NCBI GenBank assembly: GCA_000482145.1
Contig: AUXH01000161.1
Coordinates: 1 to 33,135 of the forward strand
Direction: 5' to 3'
DNA length: 33,135 bases
Source of the DNA: Strigomonas culicis
Taxonomy: Eukaryota > Euglenozoa > Kinetoplastea > Trypanosomatida > Trypanosomatidae
The position numbers and the translations under genes are program-made. Of this stretch, positions 7,718 to 13,903 are shown in pieces. Below the pieces are notes generated by a model, which had not been told where the DNA came from, made no database searches, and worked only from the letters and a program-made list of their open reading frames with translations. Each line of letters opens with the position of its first letter. The stretch's first letter is position 1.

Positions 7718-7901
7718 GCCGGTGGAGGTAGGGGGTTGGCGGTGGGCTGAGGGTGAGGGTTAGGGGGGGGGGCGCTACGGGCGCTGGTACCGTCGGGAGG
7801 AGGGCTGGGTATGCCGGCAGGGATGGGGGGTGGGGTAGGGTTGGGCGTGCCGGTAGGGGTGGGGTTGGCGGTCGTGGTAGGGTTAGGGGTTAGGGGTGGG
7901 G
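7718..7901 (+). repeat. G-rich degenerate repeat with telomere-like TTAGGG units and G4 motifs
   Basis: Three related units begin with GCCGG at 7718, 7813 and 7849. Each continues into GGT/GGGG/TTGG-type sequence, and the first and third also share TTGGCGGT and then a TTAGGG-containing stretch. Telomeric hexamers occur at 7760-7765, and tandem TTAGGGG units lie at 7883-7889 and 7890-7896. Three stretches satisfy the G-quadruplex consensus of four G-runs with loops of 1-7: 7744-7772 (loops CTGA, TGA, TTA), 7825-7845 and 7880-7901 (loops TTA, TTA, T). The G-rich strand is the plus strand, that is, the non-template strand for polymerases leaving the left cluster. A role in termination or base-J placement is inferred. 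Confidence 0.85.
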
Positions 7902-8165
7902 CTAGATGCTGGGGGTTGTTGCGGTTGACTGTATGCTTGGTTGTCAGGGCTAAAACAGACTTGAAGTAAAGGAGATGTACGTAGAGGAGGGAGAGAGAAG
8001 TGTAGGTGAAAGGCTGAAAAGAACCGTGGCGCTTGCGGCTCCCCCGGTATACCTTTTTTTGAGCAGGCTGCGAAAAGAAAAAAAGTGGTTAGTGTAACGT
8101 AGAAGGAGAATAGCTTAAATGTGCAAAGAACAGCTACCAAGGTCGAAAATTAATAATGATGCAAG

Positions 8166-8190
8166 ATATATATATATATATATATATATA
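8166..8190. repeat. (AT)n microsatellite
   Basis: Twenty-five bases of uninterrupted alternating A/T, about 60 bases beyond the stop codon of the last minus-strand gene. Confidence 0.95.
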
Positions 8191-8249
8191 AAGAATATAG
8201 CACGTACAAAAAACAGACTGCAAACACGCACCAGCGTTATGTTGCCATT

Positions 8250-9020
8250 TCAGTTTCTCCGGTCTCGCATGATGGTGCTGGGGTACTGCGGCGGCGGCAG
8301 CCCCTCGCCGGCCCGCCCGGACGCGTCGTAGGGTGGCAGCGGTGCGGCTTCGCACTGGTGCTGCTGCGGCGGCAGCGGCGCGGCCTGGCAGGGATTCGGC
8401 TGCTGCTGCGGCGGCAGCGGCTGGGGCGTGTACGTGGCCGTGGTGTAGGGGCTGGCCACCTGCTGCAGCGGCACGCCCTCCGCGGGGCCGCTGTAGCCGA
8501 GCGGCTGCGGCGTGGGCTGCGAGTACAGCGGCGGGGGGTAGGTGGGCTGCGGGGCCGGTGCGTTGTACAGGTTCGTCGGCGGCGGCATCTGCATCGGCAC
8601 GGTGTTGTACGGCAGCGGCCCCTCCGTCGGGAGCGAGCGGCCAAAGTCGAGGGGCAGCAGCGAGACGGATACCGTCGCGGACTTGCCCTCGAAGTTGCCC
8701 GTCATGTTCAGCACGACCTGACGCTTCTGCACAAAGTCCTGGTCCATGTTCGCCCACGCGACGGCCACACAGCTTTGCGAGAAGGTGGACTTGACCCACA
8801 GCTCGACGAAGAGGCGGTTCTTGTCATCGCTGAGGTTGTCCCGCGGCGGGCGGTACTGGAAGCGAAACCGCTCGTTGAACACGACGATGCCGTTGTGGCC
8901 GACGACCGTCTTGGTGCGCATCGCCTGGCCCTGCAGCCGCACGTACACACAGAAAGTCTTCTCGCTGGACACGCCTTGAATGTTGGAGGCGTTCAGCACA
9001 CTGATATCCAGCACGGGCAT
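8250..9020 (-). CDS. C2-domain protein with Pro/Gln-rich tail
   Basis: The 256-residue protein begins with a C2-type beta-sandwich (about 1-125): MPVLDISVLNASNIQG, then VYVRLQGQAMRTKTVVG, then VFNERFRFQ. This follows the strand order of C2 domains, with the K-T and the F-N-E-x-F-x-F landmarks. The usual SDPY aspartates of Ca2+-binding loop 1 are absent, so Ca2+-independent lipid or protein binding is more likely. From about residue 130 the chain is Pro/Gln/Tyr-rich and low in complexity. It includes a short tandem repeat of the type (A)APLPPQQ-x-Q-C and a final APLPPYD. The open frame extends 32 codons further upstream, but those encode a hydrophobic leader within the 5' UTR, so the ATG at 9018-9020 was chosen. 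This is the promoter-distal gene of the right cluster, next to the strand switch. Confidence 0.8.
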   Translation of the reverse strand: MPVLDISVLNASNIQGVSSEKTFCVYVRLQGQAMRTKTVVGHNGIVVFNERFRFQYRPPRDNLSDDKNRLFVELWVKSTFSQSCVAVAWANMDQDFVQKRQVVLNMTGNFEGKSATVSVSLLPLDFGRSLPTEGPLPYNTVPMQMPPPTNLYNAPAPQPTYPPPLYSQPTPQPLGYSGPAEGVPLQQVASPYTTATYTPQPLPPQQQPNPCQAAPLPPQQHQCEAAPLPPYDASGRAGEGLPPPQYPSTIMRDRRN

Positions 9021-10189
9021 CGTGAGCAAAGACAATATAGAGGGATAAGTTGTAGGGATGTGGGTGGAAGCAAGCAAGCACACAAACAGACACGCGCAAA
9101 TAATAATAAAAAGCAATGGTTCTAAGTCTTAAAGTTGATAATAATTGAGCTAAGCAGAACGGAGGAATAGAGAAAGAAAGAAAAAAAGAAACCTTTTCTG
9201 CGTTGCAGATTCAGCACCGTCAGTTCGGTGGACGAGCAAAGAGCTATTATTATTGTTGTTGGTGTTGCTGTAGTCTGTTTTCGATTTTTTTTTTGAAGTG
9301 TTATCGATATAGATATATAGATGTGCGTTGCCAAAAAAAAAAAGTAGGTCGTCTCTGGCTTCATCTTGCGTGTACTAATACATATAGTTACATATTCGAC
9401 ATTCACTTTACATTAGAAAGAGTGCGCTCTTTACTATCACTAGTTTACGAGAAAAAGAGAGAAAGTATATGTACACTTGAGATGAACCTTGACACTTGTA
9501 CAAATAGGAAAGCACAGAAAGAGACTCGCGCAAACGAAGTCAAGAAGGAAACAAAAAAGAGTAGACGATCATCTTTGGCCTTACTAATTCTGGAAGAACT
9601 TTGCTGCACATCGTTCTTTGTTTTTCTTTCTTGCTTCCTGCATTCTCTTTTCCTTTTCTTCATTTTACATGTTCCCTCTTTTGTTTTTCACACTTTTTTT
9701 TTTGGTGCAGCTTTTTTAGTATTAACAATAAATGTGTTATGGGATCCAGTGCCCCACTCAAAAAGCTATTATTACTCTTGTCAGATTTATTTTGAATGCG
9801 GTATGTAGCCTGGATCCACAGTAGCATAAACAAAATATGTATGTATATTTTCCCTTTCTCTTCTTCTTTTTCTTTCAAAAAAAAAAAAGAAAAGAAAAGA
9901 AGAAGAAGTGAATGATGGTAACCAGTATAAACGAAAAAAATATCTGAAGCACTTCTTGCAATACACACAGAAGGATGCGAAAGAAAATATATTTACCGAT
10001 ATTCTTCCTGCCCCTTTTAAAAGAGCTGAAGAGAATTATCCTTTTTTTTTTACTACAAATCAAATACTCACAACTCTAATAGACCAGAGGAGTGTTTGAT
10101 TATTATTTTTTCTTTTTTTTCTTTTTTTAAGGGAACTCGTACATGGTACGGGTGCGCCAGACGTGGACGCGACCGGTGGTGTGCTGCTC
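9021..10189. other. Long AT-rich intergenic region
   Basis: At about 1.17 kb this is the longest gap in the window. It is strongly AT-rich, with many poly-A/poly-T runs (for example 9282-9294, 9330-9342, 9877-9890, 10042-10052 and 10109-10129). Open frames here, including one of about 200 codons on the plus strand at 9203-9808, are Phe/Lys/Ser-rich translations of homopolymers. They are antisense to the cluster and are not credible. I recognise no tRNA or snoRNA. A long 3' UTR or an unannotated non-coding RNA cannot be excluded. Confidence 0.5.
9150..9191 (-). promoter_or_regulatory. Trans-splicing acceptor for the C2-domain gene
   Basis: Read on the minus strand, a pyrimidine tract (9191-9161) is followed by the first AG at 9151-9150, about 130 bases before the ATG. 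Confidence 0.5.
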
Positions 10190-10960
10190 CTACACCCAGG
10201 CCTTCCCGTTCACCGCCGCCGCCGCCGCCTTCTTGCGCTCCTGGTTGCCGGCGATGTGCACCTCGGAGACGACCGTGTGGCGGTCGACGCACTGCGGCAG
10301 GAAGTCGGGGCGCGCCTTCTTATGGAGGTTGGGCAGCACCTTCGGCTCGTTGTAGCTCTGCCGGGCGGTCGGGTCGGACCGGCGCACGTAGGCGTGCTTC
10401 TCCCGCAGCCGCTCCTCGACGACGCGCCGGGGGTTGTCCTCCTTCGCCTGGAGAAAGTCGAGGCGCGCCTCCTCGTCCGGCGACAGCTCGCGGCCGCGCG
10501 AGGCGGACTTGGTGAAGAGCGCCGCGTACCCGCTCTCGAGGTGCAGGCTGCTGCGGCGCCGCTCGCCCGTCACGTGGCGGAGGTCGCACTGCGCCTCGTA
10601 CGAGATGGGCAGCGCGCGCTCCACCGGCACGCGGAAGACGCCGGGCGCGGTGCGCTCCGCGACGCGGCGGTCGTACTCGTTGTTGTACGTGATCTCGCGC
10701 ATCGGGGACCCGGCGCGGCTGCTGCTGGTGCACGCGCCGGACGTGTTGACGTTCTGCCGGTAGCGGGCGGGGATGTCCGTGAAGGGCTCCTGGCGCAGCA
10801 GCTCGATCACCGCTTGCGGCGCCACCGCGCCGTGGGCGAGGCGCTCGAGCGACAGCAGCGCCTCCGTCATGTATACATCCAAGTTCATCACCGCCTCTTT
10901 GATCTCGCGCATGTCGCTCGCGGACATCACGTGCGTGTATTCGCTTTTAATGATGGACAT
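10190..10960 (-). CDS. Conserved-looking hypothetical protein, 256 residues
   Basis: I do not recognise this protein. The start at 10960 (MSIIKSEYTHVMSASD) is preferred over an in-frame extension of 22 codons that falls in the 5' leader. Residues 1-70 look like a helical, well-ordered segment. The rest is rich in Arg/Glu and short polar motifs without membrane spans or clear coiled coil (for example ITYNNEYDRRVAERTAPGVF and FLQAKEDNPRRVVEERLREK). It ends in a basic, Ala-rich tail (KKAAAAAVNGKAWV). Moderate size, high charge and extended Tyr/Arg motifs are reminiscent of axonemal microtubule-associated proteins, but that is only an impression. It lies between the myotubularin-family gene and the C2 gene on the same strand. 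Confidence 0.75.
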   Translation of the reverse strand: MSIIKSEYTHVMSASDMREIKEAVMNLDVYMTEALLSLERLAHGAVAPQAVIELLRQEPFTDIPARYRQNVNTSGACTSSSRAGSPMREITYNNEYDRRVAERTAPGVFRVPVERALPISYEAQCDLRHVTGERRRSSLHLESGYAALFTKSASRGRELSPDEEARLDFLQAKEDNPRRVVEERLREKHAYVRRSDPTARQSYNEPKVLPNLHKKARPDFLPQCVDRHTVVSEVHIAGNQERKKAAAAAVNGKAWV

Positions 10961-11032
10961 GGCGGCGTCACGAAGTAAGAGATGGGGGCACAAGCGGAAT
11001 CGATAAATATAATGGCTATCTTTCACGAGAGA

Positions 11033-11091
11033 CTTGGAATGGAGATGAGGGAGAGGAGAGGGGAGGGGGGGGGGAGTGAAGGAAGAGAGAA
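11033..11091 (-). promoter_or_regulatory. Trans-splicing acceptor for the gene ending at 10190
   Basis: A long minus-strand pyrimidine tract (11091-11041, purine-only on the plus strand apart from a few bases) is followed by AG at 11034-11033, about 70 bases before the ATG at 10960. Confidence 0.55.
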
Positions 11092-11214
11092 CAATGAGTA
11101 CCTGTGAAGATCAGAATAACAGAACAGTAAATGACTTTGACCAAAAAAAAAAAAGGAGGCATGTGTGCCTGTCCATCTTACAATACATGGGGCGTTATTT
11201 CCTATCACACCGTA

Positions 11215-13470
11215 CTACACCGCCCTGCCCGCCGCGCACGCGTGTTTCGCGCGGCACCCGGCGCACAGCTCCTGCTGGCAGCGCGGGCACGCCCACTTGC
11301 TGCCGTTCCACCACGAGAAGGGCGTGAAGCACCACGCGCACGCCTGGCTGCTGACACTGCAGAGGGCCCCGCTGCCTTGGCTGACGCGCCCGGCGGGGCC
11401 CCGGCCGCGCGGCGCCATCCGCTCCTCCAGCGCGCGCAGCCGCTCGACGTCGCGGCGGCGCGCGGCGCAGGCGGCGCGGAGCTGCTGCCGCTGGTACGCG
11501 TCGAAGGGCTCTCCCCACGTCAGCCGCCGCGGCGGCGCGGCCGGCGGCGGCGGCGCCGCGCCGCCGCGACCGTAGTGATCGCTGTCGTACCTGAAGTAGA
11601 GGCTCTCCCAGAGGGCGAGGCGCTTCCCACTGCAGCGCGGCGAGAGCCGGTGCATGCGGCGCGCCTCGATGTACGGCCACGCGGTCGCCGCGTCGTACGT
11701 GGGGTTCACGAAGCGCGGCGGCTGCCGACCGTCGCGCTCCGCGGCCGCCGCGCGCAGCACCGCGGTCCAGGCGGACGGACAGCGCAGCCGCACGCCCTCG
11801 AGCTCGCGCTCCTGCACCCCGTTGCAGAGGAAGGTGCCGGTGAGGCAGGCACCGACCTCCTCGCTGAGGTACTCCAGCAGCGCGGGCGCGAACTCGAAGC
11901 AGTGCGGGTACTGGCGCACGACCTGGTACACCACGTCGAGGAACTGCAGGAAGACGGGGGCGTGCTTCAGCTTCTGCCCGTCCGACGGCTCCGCCGCGGC
12001 CTGCTGCTGGCGCGTCGTGCTCCGCCGCTGGGCGGTCTGGTGGCCGCAGCGCTCCGCGTACTGATGGCCGAAGGCGCCGAACTCCTTCTCCACGAGGACG
12101 CAGAAACCGTAGATGGTGCGGTGGAAGGGGTCCAGCAGCAGCAGCGCGAGCGCGCAGCACTGGGGCGTGCGGTCCCAGCCGCTCGTGCAGTGGACGAGGC
12201 AGCTGCGCCCGTCGTCGAGCCGCTCCGCGATGGTGTTGCCGCAGACTAAAATGCATTGGATGATGTCGAGCCACCGCGTGGCGTCCAGCTCGCTGAGGAA
12301 CTTGGCGGCGGGGGCGTCGCCGTCGACCGCGGACACGAGGGCGCGCAGCTTGTCGAAGGAGGCGGAGAGCGCGACGATGTTCTCGATCTCGAAAAAGTCC
12401 GTCGTGCAGAAATCGTAGCGCAGCGACGTCTCGTAGCCGCCGCCGGTGCAGCTGTTCGCCACGACGGCGGCCCTCGGCCGGCAGTCCACGATGAACAGCT
12501 TCGCGGTCGCCACCGGCGTCGTCGCCTGCAGGAAGTCGTCCGCGTCGTCGGCTGCATAGAGGGAGTTGTGCGGTCGGCTTGCCGGCGCGGCCTCGTCCGC
12601 CTGCGGCTGGTCGCTCATGCACGTGCTGATGCTGCGGCAGAGGTCCACGTCCTTGGAGTTCGTCGTCATGAGAAGGGGCTGACTCGCGCGCGCGAGCACC
12701 GAGCCTGCCGCGCGGTGGACGAACGTCACGACCGGTATGCGCCCGCTCTCCCGCAGCGGGATGCACTCCGCGAGCGCGCTCTCCGTCACGCCGACGGGCA
12801 GCACAAGCTGCGTGGGGTACGACGGGATGCGGGTGTAGTCGCCGTTCACTTTGGGCAGCGTCACAATGTGAAAGCGCTTCCGTCGGTCATCTTCTCCAAC
12901 GCCCGCGAGCTGGCGCGTCATGAACTCCTCCTCTACATCGTAGATATTCCACCCGAACTCGACGCTGTCCGTGCAGTCGGCGTCGGCGGCCTGCGGCGCC
13001 TCCTCCAGTGCCGCGATGCGAAAGGCGGGGAAGGCCTCCACCGTCGGGACGTACGTGGGGACCAGCTTCAGAATCGTGTGTAGCGCGCGCACGTCGCGAA
13101 AAGCAAGCTGGTGGGTCCACGCGTGGCCGGTGCGCAGCACGACGGTGAACAGCGGCGGGCGCGCCTGCTCGCAGCTCGGCACCCGCCGCTGCACCGCGTG
13201 GCTGAACATCCGCGCCATCTTCACGTCGGCCCGCTGAATCGCGATCGCTTTGATGGAGAACAAGGGGATCGCCACCAGCGCGTCGTGCGCCTGGAGGTAG
13301 ACCAGCATGCGGTAGGAGGTCGCCGCGAAGAAGCAGGAGATGAACTTGCACCGCTTCGTCCCATTGGCGTTATTGTAGAGCATGCACACGGCGTCCTCCT
13401 GGTCCATGCTGGACGTGATATGGATGATGGGCGGACCCTCGCCTGGCAGAGGTGTGTAGAAGGTCTCCAT
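11215..13470 (-). CDS. Myotubularin-family phosphoinositide 3-phosphatase with half FYVE-like finger
   Basis: The 751-residue protein has a PH-GRAM-like N-terminal region (about 15-160), a myotubularin phosphatase domain (about 165-640) and a C-terminal zinc finger. Family landmarks include a GWNIYD motif (173-178), the paired SW/RP-type strand 'RIPVVTFVHR' (244-253) and the P-loop HCTSGWDRTPQ with catalytic C428 and R434 (C-x5-R). The usual loop is CSDGWDR, so the first Asp is replaced by Ser (C-T-S-G-W-D-R) while Cys, second Asp and Arg remain. The C-terminal cysteines C711, C714, C728, C731, C736 and C739 follow FYVE spacing (C-x2-C-x13-C-x2-C-x4-C-x2-C). The basic R-R/K-H-H-C-R motif and the last C-x2-C pair are missing, and the protein ends at 751. 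Myotubularins remove the 3-phosphate from PI3P and PI(3,5)P2 on endosomes. An upstream extension of the frame encodes the splice tract and was excluded. Confidence 0.9.
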   Translation of the reverse strand: METFYTPLPGEGPPIIHITSSMDQEDAVCMLYNNANGTKRCKFISCFFAATSYRMLVYLQAHDALVAIPLFSIKAIAIQRADVKMARMFSHAVQRRVPSCEQARPPLFTVVLRTGHAWTHQLAFRDVRALHTILKLVPTYVPTVEAFPAFRIAALEEAPQAADADCTDSVEFGWNIYDVEEEFMTRQLAGVGEDDRRKRFHIVTLPKVNGDYTRIPSYPTQLVLPVGVTESALAECIPLRESGRIPVVTFVHRAAGSVLARASQPLLMTTNSKDVDLCRSISTCMSDQPQADEAAPASRPHNSLYAADDADDFLQATTPVATAKLFIVDCRPRAAVVANSCTGGGYETSLRYDFCTTDFFEIENIVALSASFDKLRALVSAVDGDAPAAKFLSELDATRWLDIIQCILVCGNTIAERLDDGRSCLVHCTSGWDRTPQCCALALLLLDPFHRTIYGFCVLVEKEFGAFGHQYAERCGHQTAQRRSTTRQQQAAAEPSDGQKLKHAPVFLQFLDVVYQVVRQYPHCFEFAPALLEYLSEEVGACLTGTFLCNGVQERELEGVRLRCPSAWTAVLRAAAAERDGRQPPRFVNPTYDAATAWPYIEARRMHRLSPRCSGKRLALWESLYFRYDSDHYGRGGAAPPPPAAPPRRLTWGEPFDAYQRQQLRAACAARRRDVERLRALEERMAPRGRGPAGRVSQGSGALCSVSSQACAWCFTPFSWWNGSKWACPRCQQELCAGCRAKHACAAGRAV

Positions 13471-13903
13471 GCTACGCGAATAGATGTTCCTTTCCGCTGT
13501 GTTTTTTCCAGTACACTTCAGGCGAAGAAGAGATAAGAGGGAGAGAGAGAGAGAGAGTCGTGTCGCACCAACTGAGGTAGCAGTGATAGCATAGAGGGCA
13601 CTCTTGCTATGTATTTGAAGGGAGCTGCCTATCTCTACATGTATCGGAGGCTTTTTTTTGCTATAGCAATTGACATCAACGGGCTTCATCTATTGCATTT
13701 TTTTTTCTTGTTGTTACGGTACAGTACCTTTTTTTTTTCCTCCACAAAAGAAATGAGATCGCCATTTGAACACAAAAAACAACTATGTAACACGTGGGTG
13801 AAAGTAGCAAAGAGCAAATGCAAGAAAAAAAATTGAAAAATGTTACAGCTGGGTATTATTACAGTGCCTTCATATCAATTACGTACGTGTCGCTAAACAA
13901 CGA
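13471..13903. other. Intergenic region, myotubularin leader and EFR3-like 3' UTR
   Basis: It holds the splice tract of the phosphatase gene (around 13521-13557, including a GA/TC microsatellite) and an AT-rich 3' UTR with poly-T runs at about 13651, 13700 and 13730. No other feature was seen. Confidence 0.5.
13516..13557 (-). promoter_or_regulatory. Trans-splicing acceptor for the myotubularin-family gene
   Basis: On the minus strand a CT microsatellite and pyrimidine tract (13557-13521) is followed by AG at 13517-13516, about 45 bases before the ATG at 13470. This places the longer open frame upstream in untranslated sequence. Confidence 0.6.

Larger units (their letters stand above)
7381..8249. 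other. Convergent strand-switch region between two polycistronic units
   Basis: Plus-strand genes end at 7380 and minus-strand genes end at 8250, so transcription from both sides converges here. The left part (7381-7700) is ordinary 3' UTR with pyrimidine tracts. The centre (7718-7901) is a G-rich repeat with telomere-like units. The right part (7990-8249) is AT-rich with a long AT microsatellite. Short open frames in the region lack splice signals and conserved-looking sequence. No tRNA or other pol III gene was recognised. In trypanosomatids, convergent switches are sites of pol II termination, and in Leishmania they carry base J. Confidence 0.85.

Noticed and set aside
7883..8140. 85-codon minus-strand frame in the strand-switch region
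   Set aside because: It ends inside the telomere-like repeat and has no splice signal or conserved feature. The hydrophobic start comes from T-rich sequence.
7381..8249. tRNA or other pol III gene at the strand switch
   Set aside because: Such genes are common at trypanosomatid switches, but I found no A-box/B-box pair or T-loop consensus (GGTTCRANNCC) on either strand by eye.
9203..9808. 201-codon plus-strand frame in the AT-rich gap
   Set aside because: The translation is Phe/Cys/Tyr/Lys low complexity from homopolymers, is antisense to the cluster and shows no domain.
12256..13083. 275-codon plus-strand frame opposite the myotubularin-family gene
   Set aside because: Antisense shadow caused by high GC at third positions. 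The minus strand has clear phosphatase motifs.
13521..13557. GA microsatellite as a CRISPR-like or structural repeat
   Set aside because: It is a simple TC tract on the sense strand and is fully explained as the polypyrimidine signal for trans-splicing.
13471..13689. N-terminal extension of the myotubularin-family protein (73 codons)
   Set aside because: The extension is encoded by the CT microsatellite splice tract and sits upstream of the likely acceptor AG.
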